A DNA stretch of 29,787 bases from Caldisericota bacterium (lineage in GTDB: Bacteria > Caldisericota > Caldisericia > Cryosericales > Cryosericaceae), in assembly GCA_026390285.1 (NCBI GenBank), contig JAPLGH010000070.1, positions 1-29,787 of the forward strand, given 5' to 3'. Below, piece by piece: positions 1-8,300 of this stretch. The translations under genes and the position numbers were made by a program. The number at the start of each line of letters is the position of its first letter. The first letter of the stretch is position 1. The notes under the pieces are model-generated. The model was not told where the DNA came from. It did no database searches and saw only the letters and a program-made list of their open reading frames with translations.

Positions 1-210
1 ATATATCTTCTCCCTGGTCCTGGGATTGACACCGGCACGAGCGGCCCGGTTGGTGACTTTGAAGGTACCAAAGCCTGCGAGTGCAACAGACTCGCCATTC
101 TTCATTGCTTCAGAAACTGCTCCGACAACGGCGTCGACAGCTCGACCAGTCTTCTTCTTGGTGAAACCGGTCTTGGCAGCTACTACGTCAACAAGCTCTT
201 TCTTGTTCAT
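1..210 (-). CDS. hup: HU-family DNA-binding protein, 5' part (runs off window)
   Basis: Nucleoid-associated histone-like protein that dimerises and bends DNA. The 70 visible residues begin MNKKELVDVVAAKTG and contain the HU signature: the helical N-terminal half with TKKKTGRAVDAVV, then GFGTFKVTNRAARAG-NPRT leading into the DNA-binding beta arm. About 20 residues are missing beyond base 1. The ATG at 208-210 (complement) follows a strong AAAGGAGGT ribosome binding site at 218-226, which fixes the start. It lies upstream of, and in the same orientation as, the toxin-antitoxin pair, separated by 286 bp that holds one short interspersed repeat and no gene. This is a core housekeeping protein, and family assignment is secure. 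IHF is the alternative but the length and sequence suit HU better. Confidence 0.95.
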   Translation of the reverse strand, partial: MNKKELVDVVAAKTGFTKKKTGRAVDAVVGAVSEAMKNGESVALAGFGTFKVTNRAARAGVNPRTREKIY

Positions 211-432
211 GGTCCTGACCTCCTTTACACGTTCTTCCACGCTTGTCCCTGTGGTGGAGATTTGCAAGAAAATGATACTGCGACTTGAATCGGAATTCCA
301 GTCTTACGAATTGCCAATGTAACAGGGGACAGTCGTAGTTGTTGTAACAGTCGTGCCGACCGTGGTGCAGCAGACCCGTCCTCCCCTGCTTCCCCGAAGA
401 TTTCCTTGTCGCGAAAGGATTCTGCCTTCCCC

Positions 433-449
433 GCGCAGGCGGGAATCCA
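433..449. repeat. Short interspersed repeat core (GCGCAGGCGGGAATCCA)
   Basis: A 17-base core that recurs with one change at 1234-1250 and exactly at 2663-2679. A related end (AGCGGGAATGAC) closes the window at 29776-29787. Flanking TTCCC/GGGAA bases can form a short imperfect hairpin. It sits in the 211-496 intergenic stretch, where I see nothing else except the HU ribosome binding site. It looks like a REP-type dispersed extragenic repeat. Confidence 0.6.
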
Positions 450-496
450 GTCTTTCCTCACCACTGAACCCCTATTGGCCACCCGGCCCCACAACG

Positions 497-745
497 TCAT
501 TCCTTGCACACGTCCTTCCGGTCAGCAACGCGGGTGACGAGTACACCTCCTGTGGTCCGAGTCAAGACCGCGCGGTAGTTGCCCACACGGACACGATAGA
601 ACATCCGCAGGTTGCCTTTCAGGTGCTCATACTTGCCAGCCTCGAGCGCCTTCACGATCGCAGACCATACACGGAGCCTGTCTTCGGACTTATCAAGAAG
701 GTCCTCCAGGTCTTTCCTGACGCTCTCCTTCGCAGAGATGGTCAT
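497..745 (-). CDS. RelE/ParE-family toxin of a type II toxin-antitoxin pair
   Basis: 82-residue protein of the RelE/ParE fold, probably a ribosome-dependent mRNA interferase or a gyrase inhibitor. The sequence shows an N-terminal helical hairpin (KESVRKDLEDLLDKSEDRLRVWSAIVKALEAG), then the beta-sheet core with FYRVRVGNYRAVLTR and the C-terminal strand ending VTRVADRKDVCKE, similar to the family's VGHRKDVY ending. Its ATG overlaps the antitoxin stop by four bases (ATGA at 742-745), so translation is coupled and it follows the antitoxin in the normal order. The basic core residues support RelE-like RNA cleavage more than ParE, but I cannot separate the two subfamilies by eye. Confidence 0.85.
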   Translation of the reverse strand: MTISAKESVRKDLEDLLDKSEDRLRVWSAIVKALEAGKYEHLKGNLRMFYRVRVGNYRAVLTRTTGGVLVTRVADRKDVCKE

Positions 746-960
746 AGACGGGACATCAACTCATCAGAGGAGATGACCTTGTCTTTCGGATCAGCAAGGC
801 GCTGTTCACTCATCTCGATGTCCTCGATATCCTCAAGGTACAAGTCGACAGCTTTCCGGATGACCCATGCCTTCGACCGTCCCGTCCGGCGGGCAACTTC
901 ATCGACTCTTCTCTTTAGGTCTCCCTCTACGCGGAGAGAGATGACTTCTTCAATTGCCAT
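742..960 (-). CDS. Ribbon-helix-helix antitoxin
   Basis: 72-residue antitoxin that should bind and neutralise the downstream toxin and repress their shared promoter. Residues 5-45 fit a ribbon-helix-helix DNA-binding fold: a beta strand (EVISLRVEGDLKRRVDEVA) followed by the two helices with RRTGRSKAWVIRKAVDLYL. The acidic tail (EDIEDIEMSEQRLADPKD to the C-terminus) is the usual toxin-binding segment. An AGAGGAGG ribosome binding site (966-973, complement) supports the ATG at 960. The promoter and a palindrome lie immediately upstream. ParD, RelB and CopG-like names all remain possible. Confidence 0.87.
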   Translation of the reverse strand: MAIEEVISLRVEGDLKRRVDEVARRTGRSKAWVIRKAVDLYLEDIEDIEMSEQRLADPKDKVISSDELMSRL

Positions 961-984
961 GGTGTGGCCTCCTCTTGTTCATTT

Positions 985-1024
985 CGTACGTACGACACTG
1001 TATTACATATGCAGCAGATGTCAA
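985..1024 (-). promoter_or_regulatory. Toxin-antitoxin promoter with palindromic candidate operator
   Basis: Reading the complement strand, TTGACA (1019-1024) and TACAGT (997-1002) are 16 bp apart, a good sigma-70-type promoter for the antitoxin gene. The perfect palindrome CGTACGTACG (985-994) lies just downstream of the -10 box, where autorepression by the ribbon-helix-helix antitoxin would be expected. The rest of the 961-1347 gap holds only the interspersed repeat at 1125-1250. Confidence 0.6.
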
Positions 1025-1124
1025 CGGCCAAACCTTGGGGTCAGCTGGTACATCCTCGAGAGTGGTACATTCACCGTGCTTCGAACATGATCCAATCACT
1101 CCCGGTTTTCTCCCCGTCGTTCCC

Positions 1125-1250
1125 CCCCCGAGTCCTTTTGTTCAAGACCCCCGAGTATTTCTTTTCAATGCGAGGGGCGTTTTGAGAGGTGCTCCTCACG
1201 AGCATGTTGGTGCAATGCGAGTGGTGTTCCTCGGCGCAAGCGGGAATCCA
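1125..1250. repeat. Composite interspersed repeat, copy 1 (~126 bp)
   Basis: Built of units starting CCCCCGAG and ending GCGAGGGG around a TTTTNTTCAA-like middle, then the GCGCAAGCGGGAATCCA core. It aligns along its whole length with 2552-2679 in the same orientation. The CCCC/GGGG ends of each unit can pair into imperfect stem-loops. There is no coding potential. It lies 3' of the dehydrogenase gene. Confidence 0.7.
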
Positions 1251-1347
1251 TTCCCTAGTCCTTGTCTAGGACAGGTCGATGGCCAGCTCAGGCCGACTCC
1301 ACGCATGTACCACTTGGCGGGTAATTACCAGCTGACCCCAAGGGAGG

Positions 1348-2328
1348 TCAAAACAGATATTCTTCTCTCCTGAATACTCCCTTGACGCTCTCTCCTGCCA
1401 TGAATCTCTTGACATTCTCGACAGCCTCTCGCGTTGCTTCCACCATAGTCTCAGGCACCATGCCGGAATTGTGTGGTGATCCAAGGACATTGGGCAGGTC
1501 GAGGAAGGGATAGTGCATTTCAAACCTTCCATGTCTGAATGGCTCGACCCACCAGGCGTCGATGCCGGCCTTGAACTCAGGATGCGACTTGAGATGCTCG
1601 TAGAAGGCTCGTTCGTCAATGATTTCCCCTCGTGCCACATTCACCAGGATGGCATCGGACTTCATCCATGTCAGCTCTCGCTCCCCGATGAGCCCTTTCG
1701 TAGAACGGGACAAAGGCATTGATAGAACAACAATGTCGGCGTGACTCAGGGCATATTCCAGGTCCTTTGTCGTCCCGATAAAGTCGACCTCCTCGTCGGT
1801 CTTGCCGCTGGTATTTACTGCAAGTATTCTGACTCCAAAGGCCCTCATGAGAGAAGCCGTGGCCTTGCCGATGCCGCCAAAGCCCAGGACAGCGCATGTC
1901 GCACCATGGAGGGACCTGTTCATACTAAACTGGTCGAAGTTCCCAGCTGCAAGCTTCTTGTGGCCCTCCCTGAGGTTCTTGGCCAAGGCGAGGGTCATGG
2001 CCATGACGTGTTCAGCCATAGGCTGCGCGTAGGCACCAACATTGCCGGCTACCACCAACGTCTCGGGAAACAGCTTAAACGGAACATGGTCGGCGCCTGC
2101 AGACAACAGCTGCATAAACCTTGCCCGTGTCATCAGCGCATACTCATCGTCCGCGAACTCCTTTGGCGGGTTCCACGAAAGAATGATATCGGCGGTCTCA
2201 ATAGCCGCCGTCCGGTCCTCAGCCGCACTGAGATACGTCAGGCTGGCCAGATTGCCCACATGACCGTCAATGATTGTTTTCATGCCCTCTTGGGGTTTGA
2301 AACTCACGAGCAAATGAGATGGTTCCAT
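1348..2328 (-). CDS. D-isomer-specific 2-hydroxyacid dehydrogenase
   Basis: 326-residue cytosolic NAD(P)-dependent oxidoreductase interconverting 2-oxo acids and D-2-hydroxy acids. The Rossmann nucleotide-binding motif GFGGIG is at 149-154. The catalytic triad of the family is visible: Arg233 in NVARGEIID, Glu262 in WWVEPF, and His286 in SPHNSG. The N-terminal 100 residues are a divergent substrate-binding half and length is normal for the family. GGGAGG about ten bases upstream (near 2339-2344, complement) supports the start. The substrate (glycerate, glyoxylate, phosphoglycerate or another oxo acid) cannot be told from sequence. The gene stands alone between two copies of the 127-bp interspersed repeat, so it is probably monocistronic. 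Confidence 0.92.
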   Translation of the reverse strand: MEPSHLLVSFKPQEGMKTIIDGHVGNLASLTYLSAAEDRTAAIETADIILSWNPPKEFADDEYALMTRARFMQLLSAGADHVPFKLFPETLVVAGNVGAYAQPMAEHVMAMTLALAKNLREGHKKLAAGNFDQFSMNRSLHGATCAVLGFGGIGKATASLMRAFGVRILAVNTSGKTDEEVDFIGTTKDLEYALSHADIVVLSMPLSRSTKGLIGERELTWMKSDAILVNVARGEIIDERAFYEHLKSHPEFKAGIDAWWVEPFRHGRFEMHYPFLDLPNVLGSPHNSGMVPETMVEATREAVENVKRFMAGESVKGVFRREEYLF

Positions 2329-2551
2329 GGCAATGTTCCTCCCTTATCACGAGTACCTGCGTAGATGACAGGAGATGCAGGCCCCATACAACTGTAGATG
2401 CGCAGTTTCTTTTTACATGAATCCCGCATCGACTCATCAATGACGTATGTGAGATGGTTCCGTCAACTCATGAGAACAAGTACGTGAACGATGACACAAT
2501 ACTGCTGGTCCTTGGTATGAGAAAGGAGCAGCGGGAATGGATCTCACGATG

Positions 2552-2679
2552 CCCCCGAGCATGTTAGTCCAAGGCCCCCGAGTATGTTGGTTCAATACGA
2601 GGGGTGCTCTTGAGTGGCGCTCTGCCCCCCGAGCCCTTTGGTCCAAGGTGAGGGGTGCTTTCGCGCAGGCGGGAATCCA
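2552..2679. repeat. Composite interspersed repeat, copy 2 (~128 bp)
   Basis: Second copy of the element at 1125-1250, same orientation. It has three CCCCCGAG starts (2552, 2574, 2626), matching GGTTCAATACGAGGGGTGC and GGTCCAAGGTGAGGGGTGC arms, and ends with GCGCAGGCGGGAATCCA (2663-2679). It occupies much of the 2329-2703 gap upstream of the dehydrogenase, where I see no gene. Confidence 0.7.
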
Positions 2680-2703
2680 TCCGTTGTAACGAGACCCCTG
2701 ACG

Positions 2704-3948
2704 TCAATTGTTGTCTATTCTTGCTTCCAGAACCTTTTGAATAGATACAGAAACGTTCGACAGAAGATCACATCCTGTGGCTGCCTCGATAGCGTCAACA
2801 CTTGTCAGGTATGTCTGCCATTTCGAATCGATGCTGTTGATATTCGGCGTATCGATGGCAATGACGCGCGTGCTTGTTGTAATACGGCTTAGGTCCTTGC
2901 CTCCATTAGATAGGACAACAGCTACCTTCCAAATGTGGGCCGGCACCGTAACGTGTCCACTATCAATCGTCGTTTGATAACTGCTTGAACCCCTCCCCCC
3001 TGTACCATACGAGCCCATGACAACGTAGATCTCATTCCCCTGCGTTACTAAACTACGGAGATAACTCTCGAAGTTATTCCAAGTTTGCTGATTATTGTTG
3101 GGGGCTTGCGGAATCATGTTTGTCATCAGGAAGGTCGATGAATTGGCGGCTACGGTGGACGTTCTGTCCGCTGATGGACAGTTGTGCCCACGATCGAAAC
3201 CACTGCCGGAATAGCCGTTCGCTTGCACCTGATACCAGCCGGCAGGGAGGGTGCTATCAGCACGAAAATCATCCTTCCTCGGAGTAGACCCCAACGATGA
3301 ACTGCCAACATACCAGCTCACCCAGTTCGGTTCACCACGGTCCCGGTTGTAAGACTCAATGTAATACCCGCTGTCCATCAGACAGTTATCCGGAGAGGAG
3401 CTGCTGTCATGCACGGCATTGCTGGGATTACCCAGGAGCAAATTGCTTCCATCGGCAGGCAATGCAACTGTTGATTTTGAGTAGGTAAGCGTGATCATCC
3501 TGGTCACCCCGTCGTATTGAACGTCGATACCCAAGGATTCTGCGACGAACCGGAGAGGAAGCATCGTCCGCCCGTTCGTGATGACAGGCACAACCGCAGA
3601 GTTTGCTGCATCGATCGCAAGGGTGGTGCCGTTCGGCGATGCCTGTGGCTTGTCAATCCAGAGGTCGAGAGAATCCTTCCCCAGCGTGACGGTGACTTTG
3701 CGTGTAGAGGACTCCCAGGCAACGGATCCTCCAAACGCTTCGATGATGGCGCGAATAGGAACAAGTGTCCTGCCTGCGACGATGACGGGCTTGGTACCTT
3801 CAGGGTCGATCGGTTGCTGCGCTCCGTTGACGGACATGGATGCGTTGCCGATCCACAGCTTGATCGTCGTTGACGACAAGGCAGCGCCTAGGAGTCCTGC
3901 GACCAGGAGAATGGTTACCAGGACAGCCAGGAGATGCGTTCTCCTCAT
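2704..3948 (-). CDS. Secreted stalk-domain protein fused to DNA/RNA non-specific endonuclease (DRGH nuclease)
   Basis: 414 residues. Positions 1-25 are a signal peptide (MRRTHLLAVLVTILLVAGLL, then small residues). Residues 28-160 hold two copper-amine-oxidase-N-like stalk units, recognisable from GRTLVPIRAIIEAFGGSVAW and GRTMLPLRFVAESLGI. Residues 185-400 are a beta-beta-alpha-metal nuclease of the NUC1 family: WVSWYVG, then FDRGHNCPSADR with catalytic His255, TNMIPQ and NNNQQTW carrying the Mg-binding Asn, then YVVMGSYG. The fusion implies a nuclease held at or outside the cell surface by a wall- or polymer-associated stalk, probably for nucleic-acid scavenging or competition. The ATG at 3948 has GAGGGGGTG upstream. 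A transcription terminator is not evident. Confidence 0.9.
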   Translation of the reverse strand: MRRTHLLAVLVTILLVAGLLGAALSSTTIKLWIGNASMSVNGAQQPIDPEGTKPVIVAGRTLVPIRAIIEAFGGSVAWESSTRKVTVTLGKDSLDLWIDKPQASPNGTTLAIDAANSAVVPVITNGRTMLPLRFVAESLGIDVQYDGVTRMITLTYSKSTVALPADGSNLLLGNPSNAVHDSSSSPDNCLMDSGYYIESYNRDRGEPNWVSWYVGSSSLGSTPRKDDFRADSTLPAGWYQVQANGYSGSGFDRGHNCPSADRTSTVAANSSTFLMTNMIPQAPNNNQQTWNNFESYLRSLVTQGNEIYVVMGSYGTGGRGSSSYQTTIDSGHVTVPAHIWKVAVVLSNGGKDLSRITTSTRVIAIDTPNINSIDSKWQTYLTSVDAIEAATGCDLLSNVSVSIQKVLEARIDNN

Positions 3949-4265
3949 GAGTGCACCCCCTCAAGAATCTGCAACTACCACATGATACCACATCTGCCAA
4001 ATAGACGGTACAGGAGAAACATCTCGCCAGACATAGCTGCGTTCGCCGGCATCCTGGACGCCCTCCAGGATAAGTACTACGTTTCGTGCTTATGGTCAAT
4101 CCGACAGACAAGGCTGGGCTTGGTAGACGGTCCGGTGACGGCTCAGCGGTACGAGCTGTAGAGCGCAGCGCTCTTCTTCTGTCCAGCTCTCCTGCTACGG
4201 CGCTGGCATGCGTCTAGTCTTTCCTGGGAAAGGATGCCAGGTGTATTGGATTCTGACAGGACTCA

Positions 4266-4292
4266 TTGACAAACCCTCCAGTCGGCTACAGT
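4266..4292 (+). promoter_or_regulatory. Candidate promoter for the defence island
   Basis: TTGACA (4266-4271) and TACAGT (4287-4292) precede the HNH gene by about 30 bp. The spacer is 15 bp, slightly short, but the same TACAGT -10 occurs in the toxin-antitoxin promoter. The rest of the 3949-4321 gap has only a weak six-pair hairpin at 4160-4174 followed by TCTTCT, which is not convincing as a terminator. Confidence 0.4.
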
Positions 4293-4321
4293 AGAGGTGT
4301 CGACCATAGCGGAGGGAGAGA

Positions 4322-5239
4322 ATGCTGGCTGCATACCTCGGCATCACGGACAATAACTGGTTTGACTACTTGCGGCGGAACCAGATCACCGACGAGGTGA
4401 ACTTCTGGGTTCCGAGTGCACCACCACGCAGACTCATCGAGCCTGGGACGCTCTGGCTCCTCAAACTCCACAGTCCCCTTGACTTCATCGCGGGCGTGGG
4501 CGTGTTCATGCACTACTCTGTGCTTCCGCTGCAGATGGCTTGGGATGCATTTGGCATTCGCAACGGTGTACCGACGCTGGACGCGCTCCGAACCGCGATC
4601 ATGCGGCACAAACAACCCGGTGCAGATTCGTGGAGCACCGATGTAGGGTGTGCAGTGCTCGATCAAGTTGTCTATCTGCCGCGGGAGCTATGGGTCCCAT
4701 GCTACACTGGCAGTCTCGTGAGTGGCAAACACATGGCCAGCGCCGACGATCAAGTCATCGTGCGACAGGTACTCCAGAACTTGGAACTGACCCCATCGAC
4801 ACCACAGGTTCATGCACTGCCCTTCTACAGCTCTGATTACACGCCGCAGTATGCCCTGCGTGAGGTCCGTCAAGGCCAGGGGACGTTCCGCGTAGAAGTG
4901 ACCGATGCCTATCATCGTCAGTGTGCTGTCAGCAGGGAGCACTCGCTGCCCGTCCTTGAAGCCGCGCATATCATCGAGTGGTCCGACACGCACACCAACG
5001 ACGTCACCAACGGCATCCTCCTGCGTACCGACATCCACAAGCTGTTCGACGCCGGCTACGTCACCATTGACCCCGACGGCTACCGGTTTGTGGTCAGCAA
5101 GCGCCTCAAAGAGGACTACGACAATGGCAAGGAGTACTATCAGCTCCACGGTTCACGCATCCTGTTGCCAGAGGATCCAAATGCGTGGCCGAGTAGAGAT
5201 GCACTCAGACAGCACAACGAGGGAGTATGCACGGAATAG
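4322..5239 (+). CDS. HNH endonuclease, predicted restriction endonuclease (COG3440-like)
   Basis: 305 residues. The C-terminal part (about 185-265) is an HNH_2-type nuclease: Cys201 in CAVSREHS, then LEAAHIIEW with His216, NGILLRTDIHKLFDAGY with Asn230 and His239, and ITIDPDGY-like end. The N-terminal 130 residues contain VNFWVPSAPPR, LWLLKLHSPLDFIAGVGVF and AWDAFGIRNGV, a pattern found in front of such HNH domains and resembling PUA/EVE/SRA-type modified-base readers; that fold assignment is inference. GGAGGGAG at 4311-4318 fits the ATG. It is the first gene of the plus-strand defence island, 72 bp before the helicase, and likely cuts foreign, possibly modified, DNA. Confidence 0.85.
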   Translation: MLAAYLGITDNNWFDYLRRNQITDEVNFWVPSAPPRRLIEPGTLWLLKLHSPLDFIAGVGVFMHYSVLPLQMAWDAFGIRNGVPTLDALRTAIMRHKQPGADSWSTDVGCAVLDQVVYLPRELWVPCYTGSLVSGKHMASADDQVIVRQVLQNLELTPSTPQVHALPFYSSDYTPQYALREVRQGQGTFRVEVTDAYHRQCAVSREHSLPVLEAAHIIEWSDTHTNDVTNGILLRTDIHKLFDAGYVTIDPDGYRFVVSKRLKEDYDNGKEYYQLHGSRILLPEDPNAWPSRDALRQHNEGVCTE

Positions 5240-5311
5240 TCTCGTACGCCACGAGGCATGTATTCGCCTTTCCGTGCAGGAACAAGAACCCGACTGAAGC
5301 CGGAGGCTACC

Positions 5312-8300
5312 ATGGATCCACGCCTTGAACAAAAGCTAGATGATGCTCGTCGGAGTCTGCTTGACCTGACCATGCGCAATCGACTCCTCAACTATCGGCC
5401 CACGAAGGTGCGTTCGCTGCGCGTACTAGGCATTGATCCACGTGTGGCGTTTGATGTGTTGGTGAATCAAGAGAAAGCCATCGTAGTTCATGGGCGAACG
5501 GATCTGGAGAGCGTTACGGCCAGAGGGCTGTTCGACGGTGAGACGAACGCGGGGCGTGGCCCGTCCGACGATCCAGAATCATCACATGGTGGCACCAGGA
5601 CATCAGGACACTTACTCACGGACCGACCCCCGGTTTCGCTGGTCCCGTTGAGTGATATCGTCATCCCCTCGGGCAACTTCTCTGCGGACGCCTCGTATGA
5701 TCCAGAGCGTCTTGCGAAGCGCTTGCGGGACCTTGACACAGATGCTCGATCGGTCGTCGAGGAGAGAGGCTACAATGTCCTGCACCTTGCATTGGGGTTC
5801 CTTGAGTGGCGCGAGACCGACGCGGCAGATACGGCCCAGAGGGCTCCCGTTGTGCTCGTCCCGGTCAGGCTTGAGGCGCTGCAGCAAGGCAGGGGATACC
5901 AGATTGTCTGGAACGGCGACGATGTCGTCGCCAACGTATCACTGCAGGCGAAGCTGCGTGAACAGTCCATCGAGATGCCAGAGCTCAACGGTCCAGAAAC
6001 GGCTGCCGAGCTCGATGAGTACTATCACTCGGTCGGACGGGCCGTTTCCGACGAGTGGCACGTTGTCGACCTTGTCGAACTCGATTTCTTCAGCTTCGCA
6101 CGTTTCTCGTTGTACCGTGACCTGGACCCCAAAGCTTGGTCGGAGACAGCCCACTTCGAGCGTACCGCATTGCTGCGCAGCCTCCTCCTCAACGAGCCGG
6201 TTCCTGGAAACGATGGCCCGGGATTCGATCCGGAGACGATCGATGAGAAGCTCCATGCCGTGGACATACTGCACGTCGTGGACGCCGACCCATCACAGAT
6301 AGCCGTGATCGAGGACGCCAAGACGGGTCGCAGCTTGGTTGTGGAGGGGCCTCCAGGCACAGGAAAGTCCCAGACGATCGTCAACATCATTGCCGAGCTG
6401 CTGGGAAATGGCAAGAAGGTGCTGTTCGTGAGCCAGAAGATGGCAGCGCTGGACGTGGTCAAGCAGCGGCTCGACGGGGTGGGCCTGGGTACCGCGTGCC
6501 TTGAGCTGCACAGCGACAAGGCAACAAAGGAGCATTTCGTCGACCAGCTGCGGAAGGTGCTTGAGAACGAGGTCTGTCCACACACGACGGACATCGCCGA
6601 CTACGATCGGGTAGACGCGTTGCGGGCTCAGCTGGGGGCATACGCCCGCGCACTGGGCGATCCCGTCGGAGCAGCCAAATCCTCGGTCTTCGCCTTGTTT
6701 GGCCTGAAGGAGAGAGCCATCACGCAGCTTCGAAAGTCGTTGCTGCCGTTGGAGACGCAGGAGTTCGACGGCGCCGATACATGGGAGGCGAACGAAATCA
6801 ACATCTACAGGCAGGCAGTGCTTGCACTGGGTCGCCATCTGGAGAGCGTGGGCTCCGTGACGGAGAACCCCTGGCGTGAGTGCGAGGTCGGACTCCTCAT
6901 GCCAAATGACCTGCCAACAATCGGTCGATTGCTGGAGGCAGCGAAGGGGGCCATCGAGAGGGCGCGCGAAGCCATGGCCGGCTTGCTGGAACTGGGCATT
7001 CCCGCAACGAGCACATTTGCTGAGGTACTCACGTCTATGGAGCGGTCGCCTGAGGCAGTCGAGGCCCCCACGCTGGAATCCGCCGTTTCCACGAGCCCGG
7101 AATGGCATCGAGGAGTCGGTGCGTCCGATGGGCTCGTGGACGCTGTTCGCCATATCCAGGCGATGCGCTCAGATGCCGAACTCAGGTACGAGGAGGGGCT
7201 GGCGTCGGCGGACGTCGATGGTGCCATTGCCTCGTATCTGCGGCTGTGCGAGACCCACAGGTACTACGAAACGTTCCCTCAGCGGATTGGTCGGCTGTTC
7301 AGTCGCGAATACAGGCGCGCCCACGCCAGTGTGCTGGCGCTTCTGGTCCTTGACGAGCCCGTGTGTGACCGGCGGATGCTCGAGTTACTCGCACGCTTGA
7401 AGGACCTCCTCAAGGAGCGGGAGGGGGTCGCCGGCCAGGCGGGCACGGGCACGGCGTACTTCGGCAGCGCATGGAAGGGCGAAGACAGCGATCTGGAACA
7501 GCTTGCACGTGTTTCCACATGGATGTTGCGGCTTCGGGCTGCTATTGATGAGGGCAGACTGACCCCGAAAGTACTCGCGGCTGTCACGCGTCCTGCGGGA
7601 GAGCGGCTGGCGCAGATCCATGACATGGAGCAGAAACGGCAGGACGCGAGGTCGTCCCTCCTCGGCGTGTACGCGCGCGTTGGCTACGACACGAGCACCA
7701 AGCTCGTGGACGACACGCCGCTCGGCGAACTCGTACGATTGCTGGATACATGGATCCAGGCCGTCAACCTGCTCCCTTTATGGTCCGAATATGTTGTTGC
7801 GCGGTCCGATTGCCGCAAGGCTCTCGGTAGTACGTTTGTCGAGACAGCAGAGAGCGGCCGGTTCCTCCCAAGCGAACTGGCACCGTACTTCGATGCATGC
7901 CTGGCGGACACCCTGTTGCGCAAGGCGTTCAACGAACACCCAGCGCTCGCCCGCTTCAGCGGCGCTTCTCATGAGGCTGCCATCGAGGAATACGTCCGGC
8001 TGGACCGCCGAATCATCCAACTGAACCAGCATCGCCTTGCGCGGCTGATCGAAGACGGCAGGCCCGCCATCCTTGCGAATCCAACTCACGGTTCCGAGGC
8101 GGGGGTCGTGCGGGGCGAGATCAACCGCAAGCGGCGCCATCGCCCCATCCGGTCACTCATGCGGGAAGCGGGCAGCTACATCCAGGCCCTCAAACCGTGT
8201 TTCCTCATGAGCCCCCTCTCTGTGGCCCAGTTCCTCGACCCGACGACCGCCAGCTTCGACTGCATCATCTTCGATGAAGCAAGCCAGGTCAAGCCGGAGG

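Noticed and set aside
353..1090. 245-codon plus-strand open frame
   Set aside because: It runs antisense across both toxin-antitoxin genes, which have clear families, coupled ends and ribosome binding sites; its translation resembles nothing.
1741..2364. 207-codon plus-strand open frame
   Set aside because: Antisense shadow of the dehydrogenase gene, whose catalytic residues are intact on the other strand.
6293..7153. 286-codon minus-strand open frame
   Set aside because: Antisense to the helicase domain; produced by GC-rich third positions.
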